Made by a program: the position numbers and the translations under genes. Shown one piece after another: positions 1 through 6,413 of a DNA stretch of 16,421 bases; position 1 is the first letter of the stretch, and every line of letters starts with the position of its first letter. This stretch comes from Actinomycetes bacterium (GTDB taxonomy: Bacteria; Actinomycetota; Actinomycetes; Actinomycetales; Demequinaceae). Location of the stretch: the NCBI GenBank assembly GCA_023432235.1, contig JAEYUX010000147.1:1-16421 (forward strand), read 5' to 3'. Under the pieces are notes generated by a model. The model was not told the DNA's origin and searched no databases. It saw nothing but the letters and a program-made list of their open reading frames with translations.

Positions 1-3000
1 GCGCAAACCTTGGAGAGGTCGAGCCTCATTCAGACGATCGTGGTGGTCGCGGTCGCACTTGTTGTTGTTGTCGCTTCTCAGCTCATCGCCCAGTCGATTG
101 CCCGTCGCATTGTGAACCCGCTGCGCCGCCTCACCACGACGGCGACGGCGGTGCGTCAAGAGTTGCCGCGCCTTGTGGAGCGCGTCGCCATGCCAGGACA
201 GACCGTCGATGTCTCTGAGGTGCAGATTCCGGTGGAATCGGCCGACGAGGTGGGACGTCTCGCGGAGGCGTTCAACTCCGTCAACGCGGCCACCTTGTCA
301 ATTGCCGCCGAACAGGCGGCTCTGCGTGGCTCAATTTCCGAGATGTTCGTTAACGTCGCCCGTCGCGACCAGGTGCTCCTCAACCGTCAGCTCGCCTCCA
401 TCGACGAGATGGAGCGAACCCAAGATGATCCCGAAACGTTGACCAAGTTGTTCGCACTTGATCACCTCGCGACGCGAATGCGCCGTAACTCGGAGTCTCT
501 CCTCGTGCTTGCAGGAATTGACACTGGCCGCCGCTTGCGCCGACCCATGCCATTGTCCGACGTGATCCGTACCGCGTCCTCTGAGATCGAGTTGTACGAG
601 CGCGTTCAACTTGAACTCGATGCGGACCCTGCCATGCTCGGTCACTCCGCCCTGACTGCGGCGCACATGTTCGCCGAGCTTCTTGAGAACGCGACGGTGT
701 TCTCGGACCCGGGTAGCCCCGTTGTCGTGCGCACGATGGAGCGCGATGGGGCCGTGGTGGTCACCGTGACCGACTCCGGTATTGGCATGACAACGGAGGA
801 GTTGGCGGAAGCCAATAACCGTGTCTCGTCCACCGCCGCGTCGGAAATCCTTGGTGCGCAACGCTTGGGCCTGTTCGTAGTTGGTCGTATTGCTCGCCGC
901 GTTGGCGCGCGAGTTCACCTTGACTCGGTGGAAGGCGAAGGCACCGTCGCAACGGTTGTCATGCCGCCCTCGCTCTTCGACCAGTCCGTTGCCTCGTCGA
1001 CGGGTCACATTTCCGCTTCCGTGACAGATAGCGAAGTGCACGCACCATCCGCGCTCGCGATGCACCGTGAAGACGAAGAGACGCGTACTGAGGCTCAAGT
1101 AATGGCCGACGCGTATCAGCCGACCATCATCGAGGACAACCCGCTCGTCTTGGCCCGCGAGGTCGTCGAGGAGGAGTCACTGCCGGCACGCATGCCCATG
1201 CGTGAGCCCGCACCGATGTCGGATGAGGTATCGACGCTCGTCGCTGCCGACGCGGCCTCGGCCCCCGAGGGCGTTGAGGTACAGCTTGCTGAGTACACGG
1301 AAGGCGTGACACCTGCGGGCCTCCCCACTCGCCGGCGTCGGCGTGATAGCGGGCCGGAAGCGGCGAGCGACACCGACTCGATCATTGGTGTTCAGCAGCG
1401 CGCATCGGATGAGCAGTTGAGCGCCTTGGCGAGCGCGGCGACGTCCGGCTTCACCCCGATCCTCGCGGCCGATGAAGTATCGCCGGAGTCCGCAGAACAG
1501 CGCGCTCGTGTGTTCCGTGGCTTCCGGTCCACTCGTGCTGGAGACGACGCGGTGGCGGTCGAGCCGCTCGATGGCGAGTCGCTCGGTCAGACCCTCCGCC
1601 GGGAGGCGATGGGCGCCGGACCGGGTGCTTATGTCGCCAACTCCGCGCCGACCCTTGAGCCCGAGCCCTTTGTCGATTCCGCACCTCAGGGCGCAACGGC
1701 AGCGTCGGCATCCGAGATTGCTGCGGATGCGCAATCTGCGACCGACCAGGCGCCTCCTGTCGCGCCGGAATTCGCACCCGCGAGCGAGGCCTCGACCTTG
1801 GCCGAGGGCATCGTGCCTGCTGATCCACGGGATGTAACAGCGCACTCGAGCAGCCAGTCGCCGCTCATCTCGACCGGCTACACCCATGGCGGGACGCCGG
1901 AAGCGCAGGCAACGCCCGGCGCTCCGAGCGCATTCGACATCCCGCTCTTGGAAGAGGACGACACGCCTCCGCCAGCAGTGACGTTGCCCCCAACGCCAGC
2001 CGCGGGTGTCGAGTCAGTCTCGCTCGACGAGGATCCGGTGCCCTACGGCCAGCCGGGCGCCCCGCAGGTAGTACCGCAGTGGCGTATGGACTCGATGATT
2101 CAACGTCCCGCAGTACAGCCGTGGGCTCAGCGTTCCGAACCGGCGGCAACTCCGCCTGCGGCCGCACCCGAGGCCGAGCCGCCTGTGCGGGCGCCGCTCA
2201 TCAACATGCCGAGTGCGCTTACCCCGAATCAGGCGCAACCAGCAACGCCGCCCCGCTCCGTGACTCCGGAGCCCACCGTGGCACCTGAGCCGCAGGTCGC
2301 GGCACCGCTTCCTGCTTTTGCTCCGGATCCGGTGACGTCGACGCCGAGCCTCGACGACCTGATTTACGACGGCAGCAAGACGAGCGCCGACGAAGAGAAG
2401 AGCGGCTTCTTCGGTCGGTTGTTTGGCAAGGGTGGCAAGAAGTCACAAGCGGCCCAGGCCTCCGAACGCGATCTTCTCCCGCGATCAATTCAGCCGACGA
2501 CGCCCGCCTCGGGCGCGACCCCGATCGCTCCCGTGTCAGGCTCGGTTCCGATTACACCTGCGACTGGCACGGTTGCTTCGGGCCCCGTCTCTGGGCCGCC
2601 GCCCCTCGCGCCCCTGTCTGGACCGCCGCCCATCGCGCCCCTGTCTGGACCGACGCCCGTAGCGCCCGCGTCTGGCTCGATTCCGTTGGTCGACAACAGT
2701 CCGTTCAGCGGACCCTCGCCGCGAGTCTCTGCGCCGCGGGAACCGGCGTTCACACCCGAGCCTGCGGTTGAGCAGGGCGAGTGGGGAATGTTCGTGCCTC
2801 AGACGTTCGAGCCACCGGTTGGCGAGGCGCCGTTCCAAGCGGGACCTGCAACGCCGATGCCGGGCACTCCCGAGCCGTACGGCGCGGCGCCTGACACGCC
2901 GGCACCATTTGCGGCTGCACCCGGTCTCAACCTTGAGTTCGGCGTGGGCGGCGACGAATGGGGCCCCGCGGAGGAGTACCGGAAGCCAGCAGACCAGATC

Positions 3001-3417
3001 GACCAAGCTGACGGGTACTCGCCGGATCAGCTTGCCCGGCCGCTCGGATGGGAAGCGGCAGGTGCGAGCGCGCTCCAGGCCGCTGCTCCGGACACGGCCA
3101 CCGAGTACCGCCCGCTCGTCCAGATCGACCCAGAGCCCATCGGAGACGGCGACTTCGCGTCGGACGCGTTCTCTGAGCTGAGTTCGCTGGCGATGGAGCG
3201 GCCCAAGGTGGAGAAGACGCGTGCGGGCCTTGTCAAGCGCGCGCCGGTTGAGCGCAAGCCCGCGGAACCGGAGCAACCTGTAGCGCCAAGTCCTCACGCA
3301 GCGCCGCGTGATGCCGAAGCGGTACGTAGTAGGTTCTCGGCGTTCTATTCAGGGACTCAACGTGCCCGAACCGACGTTCAGACGCACAATGACGCTCCGG
3401 GTTCGTTGACGGAATGA
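1..3417 (+). CDS. cvnA: Conservon-type sensor histidine kinase with long disordered tail, 5' partial
   Basis: Membrane sensor kinase of the actinobacterial conservon (Cvn/Rar) type. The frame is open through base 1, so the N-terminal sensor domain lies outside the window; the TTG at base 10 is probably not the true start. Numbering from that TTG, there is a membrane helix at about residues 7-26, a HAMP-like linker at 30-100, a dimerisation region with candidate phosphoacceptor His152 (LDHLATRMRRN), an N box at Asn227 (ELLENAT), the DxGxG ATP-lid motif at 255-259 and a second glycine region near 287. The catalytic part ends near 320. About 800 further residues are rich in Pro, Ala, Glu and Ser and look disordered. 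They include a basic-aromatic patch (800-811), seven 9-residue repeats (835-897) and a conserved-looking C-terminal motif (RFSAFYSGTQRART). The roadblock gene follows after 52 nt. Family assignment is firm; the stimulus is unknown. Confidence 0.92.
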   Translation, partial: AQTLERSSLIQTIVVVAVALVVVVASQLIAQSIARRIVNPLRRLTTTATAVRQELPRLVERVAMPGQTVDVSEVQIPVESADEVGRLAEAFNSVNAATLSIAAEQAALRGSISEMFVNVARRDQVLLNRQLASIDEMERTQDDPETLTKLFALDHLATRMRRNSESLLVLAGIDTGRRLRRPMPLSDVIRTASSEIELYERVQLELDADPAMLGHSALTAAHMFAELLENATVFSDPGSPVVVRTMERDGAVVVTVTDSGIGMTTEELAEANNRVSSTAASEILGAQRLGLFVVGRIARRVGARVHLDSVEGEGTVATVVMPPSLFDQSVASSTGHISASVTDSEVHAPSALAMHREDEETRTEAQVMADAYQPTIIEDNPLVLAREVVEEESLPARMPMREPAPMSDEVSTLVAADAASAPEGVEVQLAEYTEGVTPAGLPTRRRRRDSGPEAASDTDSIIGVQQRASDEQLSALASAATSGFTPILAADEVSPESAEQRARVFRGFRSTRAGDDAVAVEPLDGESLGQTLRREAMGAGPGAYVANSAPTLEPEPFVDSAPQGATAASASEIAADAQSATDQAPPVAPEFAPASEASTLAEGIVPADPRDVTAHSSSQSPLISTGYTHGGTPEAQATPGAPSAFDIPLLEEDDTPPPAVTLPPTPAAGVESVSLDEDPVPYGQPGAPQVVPQWRMDSMIQRPAVQPWAQRSEPAATPPAAAPEAEPPVRAPLINMPSALTPNQAQPATPPRSVTPEPTVAPEPQVAAPLPAFAPDPVTSTPSLDDLIYDGSKTSADEEKSGFFGRLFGKGGKKSQAAQASERDLLPRSIQPTTPASGATPIAPVSGSVPITPATGTVASGPVSGPPPLAPLSGPPPIAPLSGPTPVAPASGSIPLVDNSPFSGPSPRVSAPREPAFTPEPAVEQGEWGMFVPQTFEPPVGEAPFQAGPATPMPGTPEPYGAAPDTPAPFAAAPGLNLEFGVGGDEWGPAEEYRKPADQIDQADGYSPDQLARPLGWEAAGASALQAAAPDTATEYRPLVQIDPEPIGDGDFASDAFSELSSLAMERPKVEKTRAGLVKRAPVERKPAEPEQPVAPSPHAAPRDAEAVRSRFSAFYSGTQRARTDVQTHNDAPGSLTE
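2512..2700 (+). repeat. Seven in-frame 27-bp degenerate tandem repeats in the kinase tail
   Basis: The encoded protein shows seven consecutive nonapeptides of the pattern G-x-x-P-hydrophobic-x-P-x-S/T, for example GPPPLAPLS and GPPPIAPLS, with an exact period of 9 codons. The central units are nearly identical in DNA and the outer ones have diverged. They lie in the proline-rich disordered tail and probably form an extended linker or a multivalent binding surface. Confidence 0.8.
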
Positions 3418-3469
3418 TGACAACAGTGGAGGGTGTCTCCATAAGGCACCACAGGATCAAGGAGGACCA

Positions 3470-3907
3470 GTGACCGCGCTCAGTACGGAGGCCACCAACT
3501 TTGGATGGCTCCTGGACAACTTTGTCCAGACGGTGCCTGGCACACGCCACACGCTTGTCGTCAGCGCAGACGGCCTGCTCATGGCGATGTCAAAGAACCT
3601 CGACCGCACGGGAGGCGACACTCTCGCCGCCGTGGTGTCCGGCATGGCGTCGTTGACGCGCGGTGCCGCACGCCAACTCAACGCGGGCGAGGTGCGCCAA
3701 TCCATCATCGAAATGGACGAACTGTTCCTCTTCCTTATGAGCGTCAATAACGGCGCCGTGCTGGCCGTTGCCGCTGACTCGACATGCGACGTTGGCCTCG
3801 TGGGCTACGAGATGACACTTCTCGTGTCGCGCACCGAGAACGCGCTCACGCCTCAGCTCATCACGGAGATGCGTCAGAACCTTCCCACCGACGGGCCTAC
3901 ACGCTAA
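3470..3907 (+). CDS. cvnB: Roadblock/LC7 domain protein of the conservon
   Basis: A 145-residue protein of the roadblock/LC7 (MglB-like) family, the second component of conservons. Proteins of this fold dimerise and act on small Ras-like GTPases, so the GTPase encoded two genes downstream is its likely partner. Almost the whole length is one domain: helix, then a strand pair (HTLVVSADGLLMAMS), a long helix (TLAAVVSGMASLTRGAARQL), strands including LFLFLMSVNNGAVLAVAA, and a terminal helix. The GTG start at 3470 is chosen because GGAGG sits 5-6 nt upstream. It lies 52 nt after the kinase and 11 nt before the DUF742 gene, so the four genes are very probably one transcript. There is no signal peptide or membrane helix, so it is cytoplasmic. 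The family is secure; its exact effect on the GTPase cycle is inferred. Confidence 0.93.
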   Translation: MTALSTEATNFGWLLDNFVQTVPGTRHTLVVSADGLLMAMSKNLDRTGGDTLAAVVSGMASLTRGAARQLNAGEVRQSIIEMDELFLFLMSVNNGAVLAVAADSTCDVGLVGYEMTLLVSRTENALTPQLITEMRQNLPTDGPTR

Positions 3908-3918
3908 GGACTTGGGCT

Positions 3919-4320
3919 ATGACGGATGCGTTTGACCCGCAGGCAACTGCGGACGAGGAGGCCTACACGGTCCGGCCTTACGCCGTGACGGGTGGGCGGG
4001 TTAGTGCTGCGAGCAAAGACCTGCCCATGGAAGCACTCGTGGAGTCGGCGCCTGCCGCGAAGAACGCTCGGGGACTTACCCCTGAGAAGAAAACGATCCT
4101 GCAACTTACTGAGGGTCAATATCAATCCGTTGCCGAGCTTTCGGCCCACACCCGGCTTCCGCTGGGCGTGGTCCGCGTGCTCGTCACGGACCTTGCTGAA
4201 GAAAATTACCTCACCATTCATATCGGTGGGACGGCAGCCGACGCCGCGTCGCATGACGCTGACGGCGGTCTGTCCTTGAGTCTCCTGGAGAGTGTCCTCG
4301 ATGGCATCGCAGCCCTCTAA
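3919..4320 (+). CDS. cvnC: DUF742 protein of the conservon
   Basis: A 133-residue DUF742 protein, the third conservon component. The sequence EEAYTVRPYAVTGGRV near the N terminus and the later block ILQLTEGQYQSVAELSAHTRLPLGVVRVLVTDLAEENYLTIH are typical of the family. The second block looks like a winged helix, suggesting nucleic-acid or protein binding. The ATG at 3919 is preferred over longer readings of the frame because AAGGA lies 8 nt upstream and the family begins at this point. The 3' end overlaps the GTPase start by 20 nt, which implies translational coupling. Its molecular role is not established; in Streptomyces, conservon proteins of this type have been reported to associate with one another near the membrane. 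The family call is firm. Confidence 0.92.
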   Translation: MTDAFDPQATADEEAYTVRPYAVTGGRVSAASKDLPMEALVESAPAAKNARGLTPEKKTILQLTEGQYQSVAELSAHTRLPLGVVRVLVTDLAEENYLTIHIGGTAADAASHDADGGLSLSLLESVLDGIAAL

Positions 4321-4900
4321 CGCAGCGGTAGCGGAAGGCAGTACGCCGCAGGCCCCTACCGTCGTCAAGATCGTGATTGCGGGTGGTTTCGCCGTGGGCA
4401 AGACCACCTTCATCGGATCTATCTCCGACATCGATCCCCTCAACACTGAGGCGGCGATGACGGAGCACTCCGTGGGCGTTGACGACGCCGGTGGAGTCAC
4501 CGACCGCAAGACCACCACGACGGTGGCGATGGACTTCGGTCGTATCGCGCTTCCTGGCGCACTGTGGTTGTACCTCTTTGGTACGCCTGGTCAGGACCGC
4601 TTCTTGTTCATGTGGGATGACCTGGTCCGCGGCGCAATCGGTGCTGTGGTGCTTGTTGACACCGAGCGTCTCGATCAGTGCTTCCCCGCAGTTGACTACT
4701 TCGAAGGCAAGGGCATTCCCTTTGTCGTGTGCGTCAACTGCTTTGACGGGGTTGCTCGCCACAAGCTTGAAGACGTGCGCGAGGCGCTCGGGGTGCCGGA
4801 CGAGGTGCCCATGATGTACACCGATGCACGTGAACGCTCCGCAACGAAGCAGGCCCTCATCGCGGTTGTTCAGCTCGCGATGAAGCGTCTGAAGGGCTAA
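4301..4900 (+). CDS. cvnD: Conservon small GTPase (ATP/GTP-binding protein)
   Basis: A 199-residue Ras-like GTPase, the fourth conservon protein. From the chosen start, the P-loop GGFAVGKTT covers residues 28-36, a threonine-rich switch I is at 71-74, and switch II reads FGTPGQDRF (93-101). Classical GTPases have DxxG in switch II; here the Asp is Gly. The G4 box is NCFD (146-149) in place of NKxD. Both departures are usual for this family, not damage. The ATG at 4301 is favoured over the GTG at 4292 because GGAG (4287-4290) is 10 nt before the former and only 1 nt before the latter; both overlap the DUF742 gene. The roadblock protein is the likely regulator and the kinase the likely membrane input. 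No cytochrome P450 (the occasional fifth conservon gene) follows. Confidence 0.94.
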   Translation: MASQPSNAAVAEGSTPQAPTVVKIVIAGGFAVGKTTFIGSISDIDPLNTEAAMTEHSVGVDDAGGVTDRKTTTTVAMDFGRIALPGALWLYLFGTPGQDRFLFMWDDLVRGAIGAVVLVDTERLDQCFPAVDYFEGKGIPFVVCVNCFDGVARHKLEDVREALGVPDEVPMMYTDARERSATKQALIAVVQLAMKRLKG

Positions 4901-4901
4901 G

Positions 4902-4928
4902 GAGCCACTTCACGCGCTGAGTCGGCTC
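4902..4928 (+). terminator. Weak hairpin after the conservon operon
   Basis: GAGCCACT at 4902-4909 can pair with AGT-C-GGCTC at 4920-4928, giving about 8 base pairs with one bulge, starting 2 nt after the GTPase stop. No T-tract follows, so termination here is only a possibility. Confidence 0.3.
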
Positions 4929-4957
4929 TCGCGTCTCCAGGGACGGCCGAACACGTT

Positions 4958-4963
4958 TACCCT
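4958..4963 (+). promoter_or_regulatory. Putative -10 box (TACCCT) of the PIN-domain gene
   Basis: TACCCT ends 7 nt before the GTG start of the PIN gene, so a transcript would begin at or next to the start codon. The GGGAG between box and start could instead act as a ribosome binding site if transcription starts further upstream. Confidence 0.4.
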
Positions 4964-4970
4964 GGGAGCC

Positions 4971-5402
4971 GTGATCTATGTCGACGGTTCCGCGCTCGTC
5001 CGGTTTCTGCCGGAGGTGCGTTACTTCGACCAGTGGAACGCATGGGTGTTGCCGCGCCTTAACGAGATCGCGACAACGCAACTCGGCTTCACGGAGCTGC
5101 GCCAGGCAGCCGAGTTGTATCCCCGCGAGCAGAAGGCCCGCGTGTTCGCAATCGTCGAGCAGGTGAAGGCGAAGGTGCCGGTCATCCGCTTTTCGGACGA
5201 GAACGTAGGGGTGTCGACGTACGCCGCGAGTGTGTTGAAGCCGTTCGCCGCTCTTCACCTCGGTGCAGCGGTGACCCACCCCGCGATCGATACGGTGGCG
5301 ACGTACGATGCCGAGCTCGCGCGAGTGGCCGAGTTGTATCAGTTGCGCGTTGTGACCCCGGGGCTTGCCCCAGGCTGGCACAATGGCTCGACGGCGTCAT
5401 AG
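4971..5402 (+). CDS. PIN-domain (VapC-like) protein with no visible antitoxin
   Basis: A 143-residue PIN-domain protein, the fold of VapC toxin ribonucleases. The N terminus MIYVDGSALVRFL supplies the first acidic residue (Asp5), FTELRQA the second (Glu42), and ATYDAELARVAELYQLRVVTPG the C-terminal one (Asp113). The usual DALHLAAA motif reads FAALHLGAA (92-100), so the third metal-ligand Asp is replaced by Ala93. Activity may therefore be weak or altered. No small antitoxin gene lies upstream; the 70-nt gap to the GTPase has none. The stop is 7 nt before tRNA-Ser(UGA), so the two may share a transcript. The GTG start matches the usual VapC N terminus. It may be an orphan toxin, a tamed PIN protein, or a ribonuclease with a housekeeping role. 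Confidence 0.8.
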   Translation: MIYVDGSALVRFLPEVRYFDQWNAWVLPRLNEIATTQLGFTELRQAAELYPREQKARVFAIVEQVKAKVPVIRFSDENVGVSTYAASVLKPFAALHLGAAVTHPAIDTVATYDAELARVAELYQLRVVTPGLAPGWHNGSTAS

Positions 5403-5409
5403 ACGCTAA

Positions 5410-5494
5410 GGAGAGTTGACCGAGCGGCCGAAGGTGACGGTCTTGAAAACCGTTGTGGCTAAAACCACCGTGGGTTCGAATCCCACACTCTCCG
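5410..5494 (+). tRNA. tRNA-Ser(UGA)
   Basis: An 85-nt class II tRNA. The acceptor stem GGAGAGT pairs with ACTCTCC (5487-5493), the anticodon loop CTTGAAA places TGA at 5444-5446, the long variable arm is TGTGG-CTAAAA-CCAC, and the T arm is GTGGG-TTCGAAT-CCCAC. CCA is not encoded, as is common in actinobacteria. It begins 7 nt after the PIN gene and has no clear promoter of its own. Confidence 0.97.
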
Positions 5495-5550
5495 CGCACG
5501 TGATGTGTCACGGCATCGTTCATCGGTGTGATGAGACATCGCCAACGGGG

Positions 5551-5580
5551 AGCCCCTCCTTCGGGAGGGGCTTTCTTGTT
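5551..5580 (+). terminator. Rho-independent terminator after tRNA-Ser(UGA)
   Basis: A 9-bp stem, AGCCCCTCC with GGAGGGGCT, is closed by a TTCG tetraloop and followed by TTCTTGTT. It terminates the plus-strand tRNA transcript and lies just before the end of the convergent ArsR gene. Confidence 0.9.
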
Positions 5581-5588
5581 GCGTGGGG

Positions 5589-5966
5589 CTAGCAGCAGCC
5601 AGCGCCGGATCCGCAGGACACCTGCAACACGCGCCCGAGCGCCCGCAGCGATTCCATGTTGAGGACGTAGTCAACGCGCTGGCCGTCTCGTTGCGGTGCC
5701 ACGATCGCCGCCGCCTCGAGCCGTTTCAAGTGATGGTTGGCGGTCGCCTCAGTGATGTCGAGCAACTGCGCGACGTCGGTGGTCGTGAGGCGGTGACCCT
5801 CGCAACACGATAGCTCTTGAACAATACGGACGCGGTTGGCGTCACTTAGCGCCCGCAGACGGGCCGCGATCTCTTGAGCATCGACCGCGGCGTCGCTCGG
5901 TGTTGTGCCAAAGGGCGCGCAGCACACAGGACCGGAGACATCGACGAGGGGAAGTGCTTTGGGCAT
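5589..5966 (-). CDS. arsR: ArsR/SmtB-family metalloregulatory repressor with three cysteine clusters
   Basis: A 125-residue winged-helix repressor of the ArsR/SmtB family, which leaves DNA when it binds metal. The recognition helix is in ITEATANHHLKRLEAA (about 71-86) and the wing in QRDGQRVDYVL. Cysteines are at 15-16, 54-55, 118 and 124-125. From memory, the arsenite sensor ArsR1 of Corynebacterium glutamicum uses Cys15, Cys16 and Cys55, which matches, so As(III) or a similar thiophilic ion is the likely ligand. The CGSGAGCC tail is extra. The ATG at 5966 follows GATACT plus 6 nt and has no Shine-Dalgarno, so the message may be leaderless. The gene is divergent from the six-cysteine microprotein and a dyad lies between them. 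No arsenic pump or reductase is in the window. The family is sure; the ligand is inferred. Confidence 0.9.
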   Translation of the reverse strand: MPKALPLVDVSGPVCCAPFGTTPSDAAVDAQEIAARLRALSDANRVRIVQELSCCEGHRLTTTDVAQLLDITEATANHHLKRLEAAAIVAPQRDGQRVDYVLNMESLRALGRVLQVSCGSGAGCC

Positions 5967-5982
5967 GCCGCAAGTATCTCAG

Positions 5983-6006
5983 AGCATTTGACATCCGTCT
6001 AATGCT
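5983..6006. promoter_or_regulatory. Putative ArsR operator in the divergent promoter
   Basis: AGCATT (5983-5988) and its inverse AATGCT (6001-6006) are separated by 12 nt, a spacing suited to a dimeric winged-helix repressor. The dyad covers the plus-strand -35 TTGACA (5988-5993) and lies over the minus-strand promoter of the repressor gene, so a bound repressor would block both. CAAGTAT is also repeated directly at 5971 and 6010. Confidence 0.6.
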
Positions 6007-6016
6007 TAGCAAGTAT
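5988..6016 (+). promoter_or_regulatory. Promoter of the six-cysteine microprotein
   Basis: A consensus -35 TTGACA (5988-5993), a 17-nt spacer and a weaker -10 AAGTAT (6011-6016). Transcription would start near 6023, leaving a leader of about 28 nt that holds the Shine-Dalgarno. Confidence 0.6.
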
Positions 6017-6035
6017 TCCCTTACGACATATATCG

Positions 6036-6046
6036 AAAGGAGGTGA
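6036..6046 (+). promoter_or_regulatory. Exceptionally strong ribosome binding site (AAAGGAGGTGA)
   Basis: Eleven bases complementary to the usual 3' end of 16S rRNA, with GGAGG ending 7 nt before ATG 6051. It is the longest such match in the window and marks the tiny ORF behind it as translated. Confidence 0.85.
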
Positions 6047-6050
6047 CGAG

Positions 6051-6113
6051 ATGACGATGTACACGAACGGTTGTTGTGATGGCGGGTGCTGCAACGGCGG
6101 CGGCTGCTGCTGA
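6051..6113 (+). CDS. 20-residue six-cysteine microprotein, candidate metal(loid)-binding peptide
   Basis: A 20-codon ORF, ATG 6051 to TGA 6111-6113. After a short MTMYTNG lead it has three Cys-Cys pairs spaced CC-x3-CC-x4-CC, with mostly Gly plus Asp and Asn between them; 6 of 20 residues are Cys. No known family is recognised. The gene is credible despite its size because an 11-base Shine-Dalgarno precedes it at proper spacing and a consensus -35 lies upstream inside the repressor dyad. Paired cysteines on a glycine backbone suit thiolate binding of As(III), Cd(II), Zn(II) or Cu(I), as in a minimal metallothionein. An alternative is a polycysteine leader ORF that senses cysteine supply, as described in mycobacteria, but no protein gene follows on this strand before tRNA-Ser(GCU). 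It may also start at the second Met (6057). Function is inferred. Confidence 0.72.
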   Translation: MTMYTNGCCDGGCCNGGGCC

Positions 6114-6211
6114 GATCCGGAGACCCCGGCGGCGAGCGGCCTGATCACCCGCTCGTCGTGACCCGGCAGGACGGCTGGAGAGCGCAGGACGACGCCGCTC
6201 GCGTCACGTGG

Positions 6212-6240
6212 TTGGAACGACGGCGCGGGCCCGGTATTCT
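6212..6240 (+). promoter_or_regulatory. Promoter of tRNA-Ser(GCU)
   Basis: TTGGAA (6212-6217) and TATTCT (6235-6240) are separated by 17 nt. The predicted start near 6247 lies about 16 nt before the mature tRNA end. The stretch from 6114 to 6211 shows no supported gene, only a weak hairpin around 6134-6155. Confidence 0.6.
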
Positions 6241-6262
6241 GGTGGGCCGTACATACGTACAT

Positions 6263-6354
6263 GGAGACGTCGCATAGTCCGGCCTAGTGCGCGGTCCTGC
6301 TAAGACCGTGAGGGGCTTAACCCCCCTCCGTGGGTTCAAATCCCACCGTCTCCG
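6263..6354 (+). tRNA. tRNA-Ser(GCU)
   Basis: A 92-nt class II tRNA. The acceptor stem GGAGACG pairs with CGTCTCC (6347-6353), the anticodon stem CGGTC/GACCG encloses CTGCTAA with GCT at 6299-6301, a G/C-rich long variable arm follows, and the T arm is GTGGG-TTCAAAT-CCCAC. CCA is not encoded. Confidence 0.96.
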
Positions 6355-6384
6355 CGAGTGTGTGGCGCGCCGCGTGCGAGCCGC

Positions 6385-6390
6385 TATACT
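6385..6390 (+). promoter_or_regulatory. -10 box (TATACT) of tRNA-Arg
   Basis: TATACT ends 23 nt before tRNA-Arg and matches TATAAT at five of six positions. The -35 region is poor. No terminator separates the two tRNAs, so readthrough from tRNA-Ser(GCU) may also contribute. Confidence 0.6.
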
Positions 6391-6413
6391 CGTTTCTCGG
6401 CCCTTGTGGCCGT

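Noticed and set aside
331..1098. Long minus-strand ORF of 255 codons inside the kinase gene
   Set aside because: It lies antisense to the conserved kinase core, has no recognisable domain and arises from GC-rich codon bias.
2536..3297. Minus-strand ORF of 253 codons opposite the kinase tail
   Set aside because: Arg-rich low-complexity translation, a shadow of the Pro/Ala-rich tail.
3418..3469. Weak GGTG/CACC hairpin between the kinase and roadblock genes
   Set aside because: Only four base pairs, no T-tract; the gap mainly holds the ribosome site of the roadblock gene.
6132..6156. GAGCGG/CCGCTC hairpin after the microprotein
   Set aside because: Bulged short stem without a T-tract; not convincing as a terminator.
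5999..6262. 87-codon minus-strand ORF opposite the microprotein
   Set aside because: No ribosome site, odd Pro/Gln-rich composition, and it covers the divergent promoter.
6086..6277. 63-codon plus-strand ORF overlapping the microprotein and tRNA-Ser(GCU)
   Set aside because: It runs into a tRNA, has no ribosome site and no family resemblance.
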